64,000 nt of DNA from Bagarius yarrelli (GCA_005784505.1 VCAZ01000134.1:497001-561000), one strand, 5' to 3'. Positions 46,550 to 60,471 are shown, counted from the first letter of the stretch. Numbers and translations are program-made. The notes: generated from the sequence alone by a model not told the origin.

Positions 46550-48990
46550 GAGTGCCTAAAGAAAACAATTAAACCATGGTAAGAGAGCAAACTCCCTCAC
46601 ACTACAATAAACTATAATAACACACTAATGTAGACCTTTTTTTCCAGAATAATGTATAAGAAATTAAAAAAAAGCACAACAGTGAATAAGTTCTCTTATA
46701 CATGTCTTAGAATGATTTTTTCTGTGAATTAAAATTGCAAAGAATAACATATTAGTCCTAATTAACGAAGAAACGCTCATACTTTTTGTCTATATATAGA
46801 CACAGTTGGTGTGCTGGAACATCTGCAAAACAAATTAGTCCCTGCTATCGTTTATATTATAGCGGCTGGTTTTTTTCATTCTGACTTTGTTGTTTCATTT
46901 ATAGTCAATTCCAAAGCCTTTTGTTATATACTGTACATCTGCTGTCATTTGTTTTGCCTGGGTTTATACATTCAAAGTTAACAAATTAAATTGTTTTATC
47001 ATCTCGTTTTGTGAAGGTAACTTTCAAACTGTTCCTCATCTGTAAGTGTAGGGCCTTACTCAGGGGCACAGAAGTGGCAACCTCAAATGAGTGCTGTTGT
47101 TACCTGCGTATCATTTTACTGAAGCAAAATTAGAAAAAAAAAATTAGATTTTGTGAGCTAGTCTGTGATTATTTGAAACACATGTGAGCGCTAGTCATGC
47201 TAGCAGCAAGGCACAAAAAATACTGTTTATAAAACTGAAATAAATGCATACAGCAAAGGTCAATAAAAAAAACTTTTGCATTCGAAAGTCTTTCGTTATG
47301 GCTGCCCCAAGTCCTTATTCTCTAGCATGTATTGGTTTTATTCTTATGGCAAAGTATAAGTGCAGAGCATTTGTTTTAGTCAGGTATCTAGTTATCCTCA
47401 GATATCCTGCACACAAATTCAATTCCTCTCCGCCTTAGACGAACATAGCCCTTAATTATGTCAGAAATTGGTTCCATTGAAATTGGAAATTGGGTTTTGA
47501 TTCCTGAACCACATGAGGACTCAATCCACTTACCCATCCCTTCAGGCTATTTTCATTTCCCAAATAATCACTTTTTCTGCATAAACTTAATATTACCAAG
47601 AACAGCATGTCAAGGTTCAGTTAAAGGTTAAGCACATATTTAATGCCACACAATGTTTCATAAGTTGTTTATTCGCGTAACCAAAAAAAAAGAAAGAAAA
47701 AATTTAACAAGCAATGGACGCTTTAATTTGACATTATTATTCATTTTCCTCCTGCCTGGAAAATATACTTTAGAGCAGACTTTAATGAGCTTCAACAGCC
47801 ATATTTCTAACCGGGAAGATTGTCCTTTTTCACAGTTTTGTGGTGTATACATTGTGCATACATTTTTAGTATATATATATTTTTAAATTAGTTAAAACAG
47901 GTTGAAAAGTATGTCTAAATCCAGTCTTACACACACAAACACACAGTTTGGTACCTTGCTTTAAAATCCCATCCGGTCATATTTTTCTGGAGCTAATGTT
48001 TTGCTTTTACTCTCATAATAATAGTCCTCCTATCTATCTCCATACCTTTCTGCAGTTCCATTTATCTTCCTCATTATTTTTTCTCACCCTCTCGCCCAAA
48101 ATAGAGTACTTCCTGTATTCAGTTCAGTAGTCAGACTAGACCTTTCTAAGTGCTAAAAATATACAAGAGGACTCCAGAAACTGAGCTCTAATCAATATTA
48201 CTCATCTGTAGCATTTTGTCAGGCTATGTAATGACCTTTATTTTACTGTCATGTTGTAGAAACACTATGTATAATGGATATAAAAAGTTTTCACACTTTT
48301 ATTACAATGGCAGGTGTCCTTTGTAGCAAAAAAAGGAGACGAGCTAAATCATTAGACTTTTTTTATACTTCCTTCAAAAAAATATAAAATTGTAAAACAA
48401 AAAAACAAAAAACAAAACAAACAAGAATAATGATTTTAAAGGGAAAATAAGAAAAAACACTTACCTTGTTTTTATAGGATGTGACTGTATTTAAAAACCA
48501 ACTAATCCATATCTCATGTTGAGCTGTCATCAAGAAAAGCATTTTTATTCACCGTAAATAAAAAACAGGTGTTCTTTATGAATTTCATGACTTTATCTGC
48601 TAAACATCTATAAATCTCAAAAGAGAAGTATAAAAGAATTCCTAAAGCATAAGCTGTACTAGAAAGGACAATATCAACAGACAAAGAGTAAATGGAACAC
48701 CACAGTGACATAACCAAGAACATCATGTCCCTCCAGAATTTACAAGAGGACAAGACAAGGTATTACCAGAAAAGCTGCCAGGAGACCTCCAGCAACAATA
48801 AAAGAGCTGAAAAAAACATCTTACAGAACTGATTACTCTCTGCTTATTTTCTCTAGTTATGGGCTACTGGGTATGAAGGGAAGATAGAAGCCCATTCACT
48901 CAGAAACACTCCATGCTTTATTACCCAGCCCAAAATATGTGTTATAGTCTAATCAGACTAATTTAATTTTTTTTAACAATAATACTAAAA
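46550..48990. other. Intergenic DNA without recognised genes
   Basis: No coding evidence. Includes a short reverse S1 fragment near 47,050-47,100 and A-rich low-complexity runs at about 48,370-48,425. Confidence 0.45.
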
Positions 48991-48991
48991 A

Positions 48992-49345
48992 AAGGGCAGC
49001 ACAGTGGTTTAGTGGTTAGCACTGTTGCCTCACAGCAAGAGAGTACTAAGTTTGATTTAGCAATTAAGTCCTAAGGTCTTTCTGTGTGGAGTTTGCATGT
49101 TCTTCCCGTGCTTGCGTGGGTTTACTCCGGGTTTTCCAGTTTCCTCCCACAGTCCGAATGATGATAACTAAATTGCCCATAAGAGTGAATGTGTGTGGCC
49201 CTGTGATGGCCCTGTGATGGCCTGTGAGTGACCTGTCCAGGGTGTACCCCCTCCGCCTTTCATCCTCCTTTCAGAGAAGGCTGGGATAGACTCCAGCAGA
49301 TCCCTGTGACCCCAAATTAGGGAATAAGCAGGTATAGAAGATGAA
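48992..49345 (+). mobile_element. tRNA-derived SINE (family S2), near full length
   Basis: Head GGGCAGCACAGTGGTTTAGT then GCACTGTTGCCTCACAGC, body CTGTGTGGAGTTTGCATGTT and CCTCCCACAGTCCGAATGAT, tail GACCTGTCCAGGGTGTACCC and GAAGGCTGGGATAGACTCCA, ending GGTATAGAAGATGAATTAAT. A short tandem duplication of CCCTGTGATGG occurs inside. This is the best preserved S2 copy in the window and served as the reference for the others. Confidence 0.85.
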
Positions 49346-50036
49346 TTAATTAATAAATCTTAAAAAAGTCATCTTCAAATAAATCCAAATACATGTCTGT
49401 AGGGTGTCCTGAAGCAGGCTCTTCACAGAAAATGCCAATGCATTTTGAATTCATAATAAAATCATCTTCAATAATCATGGAGTTATTCAAATATCAAGAT
49501 AAAGACATCGAACTCTGATTTACTCTTCCCCAAAAGACAGCAGTGTATGTGTATGTTTTATTAGTTTTAGGAGTGTGCATACAAAGCACATAGGTTACTT
49601 TAACTTTATTGTTTTATTTTTTTTTCCCTAAAATGCTGCATGTCATTTATTTGATGTATATACTTACTGTGTAAGTTTACATTAAGGTTACATAGGTTAA
49701 ATGATTTATCTTTGGGTTTTATTTCAGTAATGGTCTGAACTTATATATTATAATCAATATAACAAGCATAATTGTAGTAAAGCTTAATTAATATATTTTT
49801 CTTTCTATATTTTCTTTATATTGTGGATTTATGCAAGGGAAAAAAATGTAAGTGCTTTTTTTTAAAGGGTGTGTCTACTGCAATGTAGTAAATGTCTTCT
49901 ATCAGTTCTTCAGCATGCTTTTCTAACAATAGAACACACTACACTGCATAATGCATAGCAGTGTGACTGCTAAGGGTGATGGAGGGATGACATTCGTTCC
50001 CTCTGTGCAGATGAATCTTTTATGATAATAGACAAA

Positions 50037-50114
<78 letters not shown>

Positions 50115-50124
50115 TTACCTAAAC

Positions 50125-50155
<31 letters not shown>

Positions 50156-50163
50156 TCTATCTA
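50037..50163. repeat. (ATCT)n microsatellite with interruption
   Basis: About 19 ATCT units, then an interruption (ATTTACCTAAACC), three GTCT-type units and about nine further ATCT units. The GTCT units suggest point mutation and spread within the array. Confidence 0.95.
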
Positions 50164-50754
50164 AGACTGCACCTCATACACTATTGCACGAAGCACCCTA
50201 TGAACAACAGAGTTTATGTCCTTGTTTTCAAGAGCTTTTTGAGAACAAGCTCAATAGACTGCTTATTGTGGAGGAGATGAAGTGGAAAATTGGGCATTAT
50301 GGTAAAGAACAATAGATCTTCGAATAACAACCATAATTAAATAAACATACAAAAAAATCATTCTAAATCCTTCTTCATTAAATGAGGGGTGTATAATGTG
50401 CTGAAAGAAACACACCAAATTGCCAAAAGATTGTGAACAGTGACATCCTGTGCTGGGGCACAGCCCCCACAGAGAAGAAAGCTACTTACCATTGTAACAA
50501 TAAATTAAATAAATATAGCAAATGAATAACAAAATCTTTTAGTCATACTATTCCACTCTTTGTCATATGACTATTTATTTTAAAAATTAAAAAAAAAACT
50601 TGGGGGTTTTGGAGGGTGCAGGGTGCGTTACAAACAATTGTGTATGTAGGTCTGTAAACTTTTGGCAAGGATGTGATTTTAGCGTTAATGTAAATTGTAA
50701 ATGTACCCTTAAAAATTATTTAATTTACAAAAAGTTTTTTTTACGCTTGCTTAA

Positions 50755-51285
50755 GGTTGACGTACTGATCGGAAAAGGAAATAAAAACGGTGCGCTGATC
50801 CATAGATGTGATGGACCACGATAAGTATTTTGCTTCCTAAACCATATTTAAAGGTTGGCAGAACAACGCCCCCTTCAGGAGGATAAAAATGCAAGTCCTT
50901 CTTGCAGCCTGGCTGAATGTAGCATTAATCGCTAAGTTATAAATATCTTTTTTTTGGTACTTAATTTTTTTTTAGAACAGTGAACATATTGCTGTTGGTG
51001 TCCACCTGAGTTGACGTCATGTACCACCATCACTCATTCAGTTATGTTTATCTAGCATTGAAGAATAAAAATCTGATTTGTCTGCTTACATGGCAGACGC
51101 TAATGCACGTATTCGATTTATATCCCATTTATTTCCACATATGAATGAAGCCCGAATCCGATCTAAAAATTTCGGAATCCATGTGCTTTTTTTCCTGCTT
51201 ACATTATCGTCCGTCTGTTTCCCACTGAAGGAATACATCGGAATTGAGTCACATGATACATGCAGTGTAAATAAAGACATGTTTT
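50755..51285 (+). mobile_element. Diverged copy of the znf335-intron MITE
   Basis: Shares with the reverse complement of 2,781-3,372 the segments GACGTACTGA, AGTATTTTGCTT, CTTGCAGCCTGGC, CTGCTTACATGGCAGACGCT (one base differs), AATGCACGTATTCGATT and the terminal ATACATGCAGTGTAAAT. The other end is not recognisable, so it is truncated or decayed. Confidence 0.7.
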
Positions 51286-52320
51286 GCCAAGGTTGTTGTG
51301 GAAGAACTCGAGTGTTCTGAACACAGCCATAACCCCAACCCCACTGAGCACCCTTTGGAATAAGCTTGACTGCTGACTGTACCCATCATACACATCGATA
51401 AAAGTGTAACATGCTCTGATTTTGTACTTATGTTTTTAAAATATATGCACTATTTAACTTTAACTATGTTTTTCTTTTATGCCAAACTACCTGCTGATTG
51501 ACCATCTGCTTCCATTACTGGGCTTAAGTATTAGTGAGCAGAGTGACAGGCCCAGCACTCTCAGCAGGTTGCCATATACAGAACCTCATGCAGCAGAGAA
51601 CTGGCAGTCATTCAGAAGTCTCTACTCAACATTGAAATTTTCATTATTCCTTTATGTTTTAAGAGCGAGCTAATAGCAGGGTAAGTAAACTGAACTCCCT
51701 GTGTTGGGGATATTTATCATTTAAATGATGAGCGACTTGTCAGCATGCATCTGGTCCTACTGAAAGGCTTGTCCGGCCCATGTTCAGGGTAAAATCTTTT
51801 AGAGGTTAATCAAACTGTCTGTTTGCATGCATTGTTCTGAGGCTTTATACCGCACATCTGTTAAGTTTCAGTAAACATTGCTTATGTCTAATAAAAGAGA
51901 TATCCATATCGCAATAAATGGTTGAATTCTTTTGTTAAATTCTAAAATATAGATTTTGTAACTGTTTTTGTGGTGGCATTTGGTTTAGCATTGAATGTAT
52001 GCCATGTCACACACACACAATAATGCTCAGTTGTTCTTATAAAAGGTAATACTCAGGGTTGGGGGAATTTACATACCCGACTGAGCCAATATATTCACAG
52101 AAAAAAAGTGCAAAAACTGTTGAAAAAGATCAAAATGTAAATGTTAAGTGCAGATATTTGAGAAAAATAAGCCAAACCAGAGATAACTCTTAAGACAGAC
52201 CTACCTTGCGTCTTTAGGTGGTGTTAAGTGGTGCTTGTGCATTTTGTTGGCAGAATGAACCACCAATGTTCAAGAATTTAAGACAGAATTTATGAAGATT
52301 ACTTTCATATTACATATATG

Positions 52321-52511
52321 TGGGGAAGTGGGTAGCGCAGTGGTTAAGTTGTTGGACTATTAACTTGAGGACCCGGGTTCGATTCCCAGCTCCACCATGC
52401 CACCACTGCTGGGCCCCTGAGCAAGGCCCTTAACCCCCAATTGCTCAGATGTATAACAAGGAATATTGTATATCGCTCTGGATAAGGGCGTCTGCCAAAT
52501 GCTGTAAATGT
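52321..52511 (+). mobile_element. tRNA-derived SINE (family S1), full length
   Basis: Best preserved S1 copy: head GGGGAAGTGGGTAGCGCAGT with A-box-like GTAGCGCAGTGG and B box GGGTTCGATTCCC, body GGGCCCCTGAGCAAGGCCC and CCCCCAATTGCTCAGATGTA, tail ATCGCTCTGGATAAGGGCG followed by TCTGCCAAATGCTGTAAATG. The tRNA-like head indicates Pol III transcription. The tail resembles those recognised by L2-type LINE machinery, which is an inference. Confidence 0.9.
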
Positions 52512-52683
52512 ACATGATATCCTTTCATATACAGTATAGATTTAGATTGATCTTACAAGAGAAAAGTCAGTAATCATTATTTTATTTCAGCAGTTATGAA
52601 AGGATAAAGGTGACATTTTACTTCAGATTAGCAAAATCTATCTGTAACCTGTGTAAGTTAATATTTATAAGCATATATAAGCA

Positions 52684-52880
52684 GTATCCATTCATCCATC
52701 CATCCATCCCTCCATCCATCGTCTATACCCGCATATTCTTAATCAGATTTAAAAGGATCTGCTGAAGTCTATCTCAGTTGTCATTGGATGAAAGACAGGT
52801 GTCACTATTGACAGGTCACCAGTCCATCACAGGGCCACATACAGACAAACAACCACACACAGACACACACACTGTCACTG
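52684..52880 (-). mobile_element. Degenerate SINE (family S2 tail) with a (CATC)n run
   Basis: A CCATC tetranucleotide run is followed by GTCTATACCCGCATATTCTT, GGATCTGCTGAAGTCTATCT and CACCAGTCCATCACAGGGCC, the reverse complement of the S2 tail. It ends in a CA-rich stretch. Confidence 0.6.
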
Positions 52881-53171
52881 CGATTATACAATATTAGTAT
52901 TGGGGTCAAATCAGCTCTGAGTAATCCTGTGTTCAAAGGCATAAATGGAAATTTGTTTTAATTAAAAAAGAATTAAAATCATTCATTTGAGTCTGATTTC
53001 AGTTCATATGTATACAAGATTTTGATGTATATCAGCAGTATAACTAAAATATATGTCAGGGGGTTTAATGCATAGTTCCTGCTTTTGAAATCAACACTGG
53101 CCTCTAAGCATAGGACTCTAATCAACAATGGAACGGCTGACAGATCTAGCACTTCACAGGTCACTGGACAT

Positions 53172-53400
53172 AAATAGGAACAGCTGTTAGCACTGAAGCC
53201 TCACAGCTTCAGGGTCTCTGCTTGTGCTGAATTCTGTATGTTCTCCCTCTGTCCACATAGATTTACGTTTACCTTTATAAATTGCTGGTAGGCAGTTTTG
53301 TTACTTTAAGTTGCCCCGGGGTAAAATAAGTGTGTGAATGTGTGTAAGACGGTGTGTTTATGTATGACCTGTGCCATTTTAAAGGCATACCATTCAGTGT
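53172..53400 (+). mobile_element. Degenerate SINE (family S2)
   Basis: GCTGTTAGCACTGAAGCCTC, GAATTCTGTATGTTCTCCCT and AGTTGCCCCGGGGTAAAATA follow the S2 order. Strongly diverged. Confidence 0.5.
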
Positions 53401-53997
53401 ATATATCTTCTATATAGATCATATTATTATTAGACTAGTTCCAACAGAATGTCTCAGATGACAGTAGGATGATGGCAGGATGGACGTTTATTTACAGCAC
53501 AGCAAACAACAGTGCTAGCAAGTAGCACAGGTAACTGAAGACATAGTAGAGAATAATAAAGAAATACTGCCCTGATAAATCGTGGATGATGATGGAGTTG
53601 AATTAAGAAAGCAATAGGAATGCTGGAGGGATAAGTTTGTTTCTGAGTTAATCAAAATGTCTTCAGTAATCCTGAAACTCTATAAAGAGTCTGTTTCTAG
53701 TCTGTGTGAGGAGTGTGCTTAAATAGAGGTGAGTGGTAATTGCAAACAGGTGTGTCCAATTAGTACTCAGGGGAAGGTGTGTGCTGATGCTGGGTGGTAG
53801 GAGGGCCTGGTTTATCTGTAACAAATTAAAATTAAAGTTTTATTTGTCACATACATACCCAGAAAAAAAATAATAAAAATAAAATATAAAATAAAAAAAT
53901 ATACTGTGTATTGTATATTCTATACACTACTATACTATAATATACTATACTTACTACATTATGCTATACTATACTAGAATAGAATAGAATAGAAACA

Positions 53998-54300
53998 GAG
54001 GTGGGTAGTAACAAATTACATTTACTTTTTGAGTAATTTTTTTTGGTAACTTTTACTTTTAAGTATATTTAATGATGGGCACTTTTACTCTCAGTTGAGT
54101 ACATTTTTATTGAAAAAACTTTACTTTTACTTGGCTAATTCGTCAGCGTCCCTATGTTACTGTCAAATGATCATAATTTTTAAAAAATAATTTATTTTTA
54201 TGGATTTTTTGCGAGTCTCACGAGACTTTCGAGAGTGAGGCTGCTACGAATCTCTCGCTAAGGATTAGCGAGCGTTTAAAAAAATTTGCACAGGGCAACA
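53998..54300 (+). mobile_element. Dispersed DNA-transposon-like fragment
   Basis: GGTGGGTAGTAACAAATTAC, TTACTTTTTGAGTAATTTTT and CAGTTGAGTACATTTTTATT match a very common fish repeat that begins with a GTAACxxxTTACATTTACT motif. Only the end region is present; its superfamily is uncertain. Confidence 0.45.
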
Positions 54301-56063
54301 AAAGAAAAAAAGCAAGAACGCAATAAAATAGCAATAAATTCAGCTGAAGAGAGATTCAGCTGAAACTGCAGAAATCGCTGTGTGTAAGGGACAAGGCCGG
54401 AGAGCTTGTTGGATGCCTGTGGTTTTCAAACATTTAATTGTGGGTCAGTCTAAATGTATAAATTTGATTGCATACAGCACATCCTTCACAGAGTAAATTA
54501 CTCTCACTTGCTCTGTCCTAAAAGATCTGTGAAATAATAGTGGGCTTCATGGAGTCAGCATTACCTTTTGAATCAGCTAAGTTATAACTGAATAAGGGCA
54601 CAGGCTTCTAAAGAATAAGACTGCTGGTTAAATACATGAGCAAATGGTTCTCAAACAGACCACATTCCTCAGGAATTCCACAGCAGCTTTGGCTAAGATT
54701 CCAGTCTGGGTGATCAGCTATGTCCACACTTTGTGAACAAAGCGTGTGTAGTATGTTTACAGTGGATGATACAAAAGTGAAAAAGAGGGAACTAGGGAAG
54801 TCTTGTGGGCCATTTAATTGACAACGCTTTAAAGAAGATTTGGATTTAATGTTCTCTGAGCATGCACTCCCTGTAACTGCCAATTCTTTTTGTAAATGTT
54901 AATTAAAGGCTAATACGGAAGTCAAGTATCATTACTACCATCAGACCAGACGATTGATTTATGCTAATGTTTTTCAGTGGGCTTGGTAAAAAGAACTGTA
55001 TAGGAAAATACTACCTGAAGGGATGCATTTTTCTCCAGCCTTTGTTGCTTTGGTTCTGCATTAACCCTGTCAACGGCTATCAGCTCAGTGAAGCTTAATG
55101 TTAATTTAGCCACTTGCTATCTCAATGACACACTAAAGCCTACCACAGCACAGATAAATGAGTAATCACATTTACAACATAAATCACCTTGGTGTTATTT
55201 TGCTTTCTGTAATGTTTGCATTCCCTCATTAGCTTTACACATCATTACACATTAGCAAGGCATGTAAATGATGAATTAAACATTTTGTTGTTTCTAACCG
55301 GCTAACAGAAGCAGCCTGACAACGTCAAAAAATAACGCATGCGATTTCTAAAAATGGTCTGTGGGGGGATGAATGTTCGCTTTCATGATTTTTGTGTACT
55401 TCTGGTTAATATTTCATTTCCTGCCAACAGGTTTATGTTTAAATAAACCAGACACCACATTCCAGAGACTATTTCTCCAAACTCAGTAGGTCACAATCTT
55501 TATCTAGTTGCACTGTTTGGCAGTCATTTATCTGGCTCGAACTATTAACTGTATCTGTAAGGATGAATAGGAGTTTATGTAATCAGGACATTTAGCATAT
55601 AGCAAGGATGTAACAAAATGTTTATCGGTATTTATTTACAGTGTAATGACAATGTTGCCCAAATCTATCAACTTTATTTTGCTGTTGTTGATGGTGATGG
55701 TGGTGGTGATATTGTTGCTGGTGGTGCTGTTGTTGTTTCTGTTGTGGATGGGGGTGGTAGGAGTGGTGGTTTCAGCATTGCTGCTGTTGTTGAGATTATT
55801 GTTAGTGGTGGTGCTGCTGGTGAAGGGGACGTGATAACGTTCGACAGATAGCATATAGTATTTTTAGCTGTATTTAAAGTGTAGAGTAGGACTTCACCGG
55901 AACTTTAGTAAAACATCTGAGCGAAATCAAACCTGTTTATGCATCCCCAAACATTGGTGAAATTCTAAAAAGTAAAATTCTTTATCCTCAACCAGTTTAG
56001 TTTTATTTTCGCTACATGATTCATTTTTACAAACATAAAACCTGATAAATAAATAAATTAAAT
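54300..56063. other. Intergenic DNA, candidate non-coding conserved region, no gene
   Basis: No coding evidence. The interval 54,900-55,330 is repeat-poor and rich in TAAT/ATTA-type motifs. At 55,680-55,830 lies a GGT/GTT-rich low-complexity tract, which produces artefactual open frames. Confidence 0.4.
55676..55835. repeat. GTT/GGT-rich low-complexity tract
   Basis: An imperfect trinucleotide tract of GTT, GGT and GAT units. The frames over it translate to poly-Val/Gly/Leu or Asn/Thr-rich sequence and are not genes. Confidence 0.8.
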
Positions 56064-56065
56064 AA

Positions 56066-56262
56066 AAAAACTGGGGCAAGTGCTAGCACATTGGTTAAAG
56101 TGTTGGACTGCTAATTGAATAATGAGATCAGGGTTTGATTCCGCCACTTAGATCTGCTGCTGCTGGGCCCCAGAGAAAGGCCCTTAATCTCCAGTTGTAG
56201 AAAAGAGATAAGTGTAAGTCGCTCTTGATAAGGGCGTCTGCCAAATGCTGTAAAAGTAAATG
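56066..56262 (+). mobile_element. tRNA-derived SINE (family S1)
   Basis: Head GGGGCAAGTGCTAGCACATT, B-box-like GGGTTTGATTCC, body GGGCCCCAGAGAAAGGCCC and tail CTCTTGATAAGGGCG, then TCTGCCAAATGCTGTAAAAG. Confidence 0.85.
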
Positions 56263-56264
56263 AA

Positions 56265-59200
56265 TGCTAAAAGCATCACCTTGTAACTGTATCTCATTTG
56301 CAGCCATTGGAATTCTTCAGTTTCAACCAGATACACTGTGGAGGATAAACTGTGCTTTTTATCTAGATCTCTATAGAACACTGACTGCTCCACTGATATC
56401 ACCAGATGTTGACCATAAACCTTTAATTTACACATACATACATTTGGATTTTGTTTAAATACTAACTGATGATAACATCTTATGTCTTTTAATCACCTAT
56501 ATAGCAGATTATAATACTACAGTACATTTTAATAGACCTGCATTCTTGCTTTCTTTGCTTTATGCTCACTGTCCTATTCAGCTTCATAAAAGTATTATTG
56601 AAGCAAATGTTCATCAAGCACTAGTAGAGTAATCATTCTGCCCAATAGTGAGACGAGAAGCAGAGGTCAGGACCGTTAATGGCAGTTAATGACTGGACTG
56701 GGCTGGTTTACCAACATCTGCAAAAACAAACGTCATTATGGACAAGCTCAAAATTAATTAAAAAAAAGATCAAAATATAATATGATAGATTTCTATAAAA
56801 AGTCACCATATAAATGAAGAGCATCACATTTACTAGATTATACTACTGTAATTATCCTTTTTTTGTTTGGTGTATATTTGTAAAATGATGTCATTTTGTA
56901 GACTTGACACTTGTTCCCAATATACAAAGAATTGGTCCTGTTAGATAGATGCTATTTGCAGATGTATCATCTTAATATTTATATTAATTACATATTCCTA
57001 TCTGGGGTAACATTAACCTGTGTCTTGGTACGGATGGTGTTGCATAAACAAACATGGGAAAGGAGGACCCTATCTGGGTTTCTTCCAAATCCTTCACATA
57101 GCAATTACAGGGCAGAAGCCTGTGCTATGAAGACATAGTCTGAGAGTGAGAATTTTATTGCACACACAGACCTAAACCTGGTTCTTTTAATCATTTTGCT
57201 ATGGAATTCTCTGTGTTTCTTCAGGGTTTTTTGTTTCAGATGTTATTTTAAATCTGGAGCAATTTTAATCCCGTTTGTTTGATTTTGACTGGTGTGCATT
57301 TACTATTCTACCCTGACAAAAAGTATACAGTATTTCTACTCTTTAAAAAAATTCTTGATATATTTGTTTTGTCTTCCCGTAGAAAGCTTTTCATTGAATT
57401 TTACACAATAATCTTCTCATTGTATTCAGCTGCACACACATCAGATAAAATCAGCCCCCAAGGGGCTGCCTGTGCAGACTGCAGCGGTTCGAATACCAAA
57501 GGTATTGTTTAAATCTTCAAAATCCATTTTTTGCTAAAACTCTTAGTAAGTCTCTCCGCCTTATTTTTGTAATCTGATGCAAATCCTTACCTGTAAAATG
57601 TTGGTCCATAAAACAGTCTGTGTGAGGTTGAGCTGCATTATAACAGGACATGTAAGAAAGTGATGAAAATAAAATGCAGCAGTGCATCAGCAGCATGGTG
57701 TAACAGGCATCCTGCCAGGCATTAAAAGCTTAATAATACTTAAAAGTCTTTTACTGCAAAACCATCATTCAGCCCCCTTGCAACCTTTTTTTTGGACGTT
57801 GATCTGAACCAACAGAATTTACTATGTTTAAAAGGATCAAGCTCATCTTTGGGGAATGATTTATAACCAGTGGAGGCCCCCCCTCCCCCCCCCCCCCGTC
57901 AGGGTCTTCTCTGCTGAATCTGTTAAAAACTAAAATTGTGTAAAAAAAAAAAGTTTTTTTTAGTGTAATGTCTGCAAACTTGCCTGTGATTAGTTTTGTT
58001 GAGGTTGAACTAGATTATCCTACATTAAATAGGTCTGGGGCAGGAGTGCAACTCATGCTAGCTTTTAGTTGAAAGAAGTCACATATGATTGTAACAAGTA
58101 TTAGCGACAGAATCATCAGCTAATCAAATATTGATGTTCAGTGATAGCCCGCCCTCTGGGTATGCCCAGTGCTTATAGTATAGTATACCCCCAGTTTTCA
58201 GCGTACTTAAGTTATAAATGCTATAAGTGGTTAGCGGATAGCACAGAGCACAACAAGCTATTTTGATGTTTGTTTAATTTTTTAATATGAGTAAAGAATC
58301 ACAGAATGATTCTGGCTTTAACAGTCTAAACAAGCTTCACTAAGGCAGCTTTTTTTTTCATCTAAATATGTATTTTGTATATATGTATTTTAATACGTTG
58401 TTAGAGGTCACTTTGTTTTTTGCGCATTTCTTTCTTTGGCCAAACTGTCAAAAGAGATTTTGTTTGCTTTGCTTCAATACGAATGTAATCCATTTCATGT
58501 CTTGTGCACAGGAATGACCATATGGAGTCTATTTCTGGAAGCCAGGCAACCACCCCCCCTCTGTGATAGCCATGTATGTTCGCATCGATCTGTGCTATAA
58601 AAGGCAATTCAGAATTTTTGCAGAAGTTGGAGGTAACCGGAGAACCCTAAAGAATCGTATTCCGGCACAGAGACAGTATCATTAGCTCAGGATCAAACCA
58701 AGAACTCTGGCGGTGGACCTTGTTATGTGTGTGGAATTTCTTACAGTAAAGTACAGTACAGTACAGTACAGTAAGTCTGAGATGAGTACAAATATGGTCT
58801 TATAAGAATAAAGGCTACACTGCAGTGTTACTCTAAAAGTAGACTGTTTTTTCAAAGATAAAGATAATATTAAAATCTCCATTGTGTACTTTTCCAAAAG
58901 AATGGCTTTAGCTATTTTTAGCATTAGATAACAAGCTTCAGGGAGGAGTTAATTCTCAAGTCTTGTGCGATTTAAATTAAAAGCAACATCCACAGAACAG
59001 AGCTTTAAGCAGGTGTTACGGAGAAAAATACATTTATGACAGGTTTTCTTTTTCAAAGAAAAGCTATTGGGCTATTGGGATTGCTGCTAATTGCTTTAGC
59101 AGTTGATTTTAGCTAACCACTGTTCTGTATTAAGGAACCAAACAGTATGCTCTTAATGCTTACATTACAGCTTTTGTGATATTTTAAAAGAGCTAAAGTG

Positions 59201-60470
59201 CCACAGTGTTATCTTCTATAGTTAATTCTATAGTTATTCTATAGTTTTTTTGCTGTCATCGAATTGCATTATGTCTTCACACTATATGAAATGCACTGTA
59301 TGCCCACTAATGAGCTCTTTAGGACTTACAGCTTGTGAAGTTTCAATTAGTTGTTTAATGGTGGCGGCTGCTGCATTCGAGTTACAGATGCAGATGTCAT
59401 TTATACACAATTAAGCATGACAAGAACCAAAAAATAGAACAAAAAGCCTAATCAGAAAAACTAATGAAGGAAAAATATATGAGAAAACTCACACAGTGGA
59501 AGCTTAATGTTATCAATGTTATATACAATGATTTTAATTGTATATACAAATCACATTTATTGAAAGTCTAAAGCGTTTTTAATAAATGTTCTTTTTTAAA
59601 TGTTTTTCCTTGTGCTGAAATTGGAAAAGGGGAAATTTATTCACCCTACAAAGGGTCATGGTGAACCTTCAGCCCCTCACAGGACACAATCACACACACT
59701 CATTTGTGTTTGTCTGATTGCTTCCTGCAACGATTAGTCACCCCAATCTGATTGTCCCCTTCCATGTGCCTAAAGTTCCCTGAAATACACTCCAGTTAAT
59801 ACACTTAATTTTTGCTGAAATCTTTTATATCTTTATTCATATTAGAATCAGAGTACATTATCGGTCCTTTTAAAATAATACATTCATATTTGTTTACACT
59901 TCTAATACATACAAATACTATTATAGGTTTTCATTAAAAAAAAATATTTTAACTGACTTAATAATTAGGCTTAACTTACATGGGGCCAGATCTCTATAGA
60001 TGAGCGGTTACTATTGAAGCACTATTAAAGATGTGGTTACCGCATGTGGTCACTGCTGTGCTGAAACTGGAACAACTGGTTCCAGCATATTAACATATCT
60101 GGTTGAACTAGTGATCAGGTAAGCAACTGACTAGAGGGTTGGTTATAAACTTTCCGTGTAATTATTATATATGATGTAATTAATTAATTTCATTATAGGT
60201 GTTTCTAAGAGGTGTGTAATGTACAAATCATGCCGTAGAATTATGATGTAGTCTAGAAGTGTTCATTAAAAGCCATCAAGCATCCCAGATAATAAAAATA
60301 GTTATAGGCTTATATCCTTACAATTAATCAGTTCCTACGCCATAACAGATTATTTAACCACAAAGACTTTCCCTTAACAACTTTTTCTTGGCTGAATCAG
60401 CCAAGAATCCCCACTTTCAGCACCATTAATTGTTCCTTACGTTTCTGAGCTGAAGTGAGTGATAAACATA
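56265..60470. other. Intergenic DNA without recognised genes
   Basis: No coding evidence. A C-run lies at about 57,880-57,898, an ACAGT pentanucleotide repeat at about 58,748-58,772, and a degenerate S2-like fragment (reverse) at about 59,640-59,790. Confidence 0.5.
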
Positions 60471-60471
60471 A

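Larger units (their letters stand above)
49350..52315. other. Intergenic DNA, microsatellite and transposon remnant, no gene
   Basis: Contains the long ATCT microsatellite at about 50,037-50,163 and a diverged MITE copy at about 50,755-51,285. The remaining sequence is AT-rich with no recognised coding region. Confidence 0.5.

Noticed and set aside
52321..52511. Possible genuine tRNA gene at the SINE S1 head
   Set aside because: A and B boxes are present, but no cloverleaf acceptor stem closes and the sequence continues into the SINE body and tail shared by ten copies.
55618..55854. Three overlapping open frames on a GTT/GGT tract
   Set aside because: Low-complexity repeat translation (Val/Gly, Leu/Val, Asn/Thr) with no splice or homology support.
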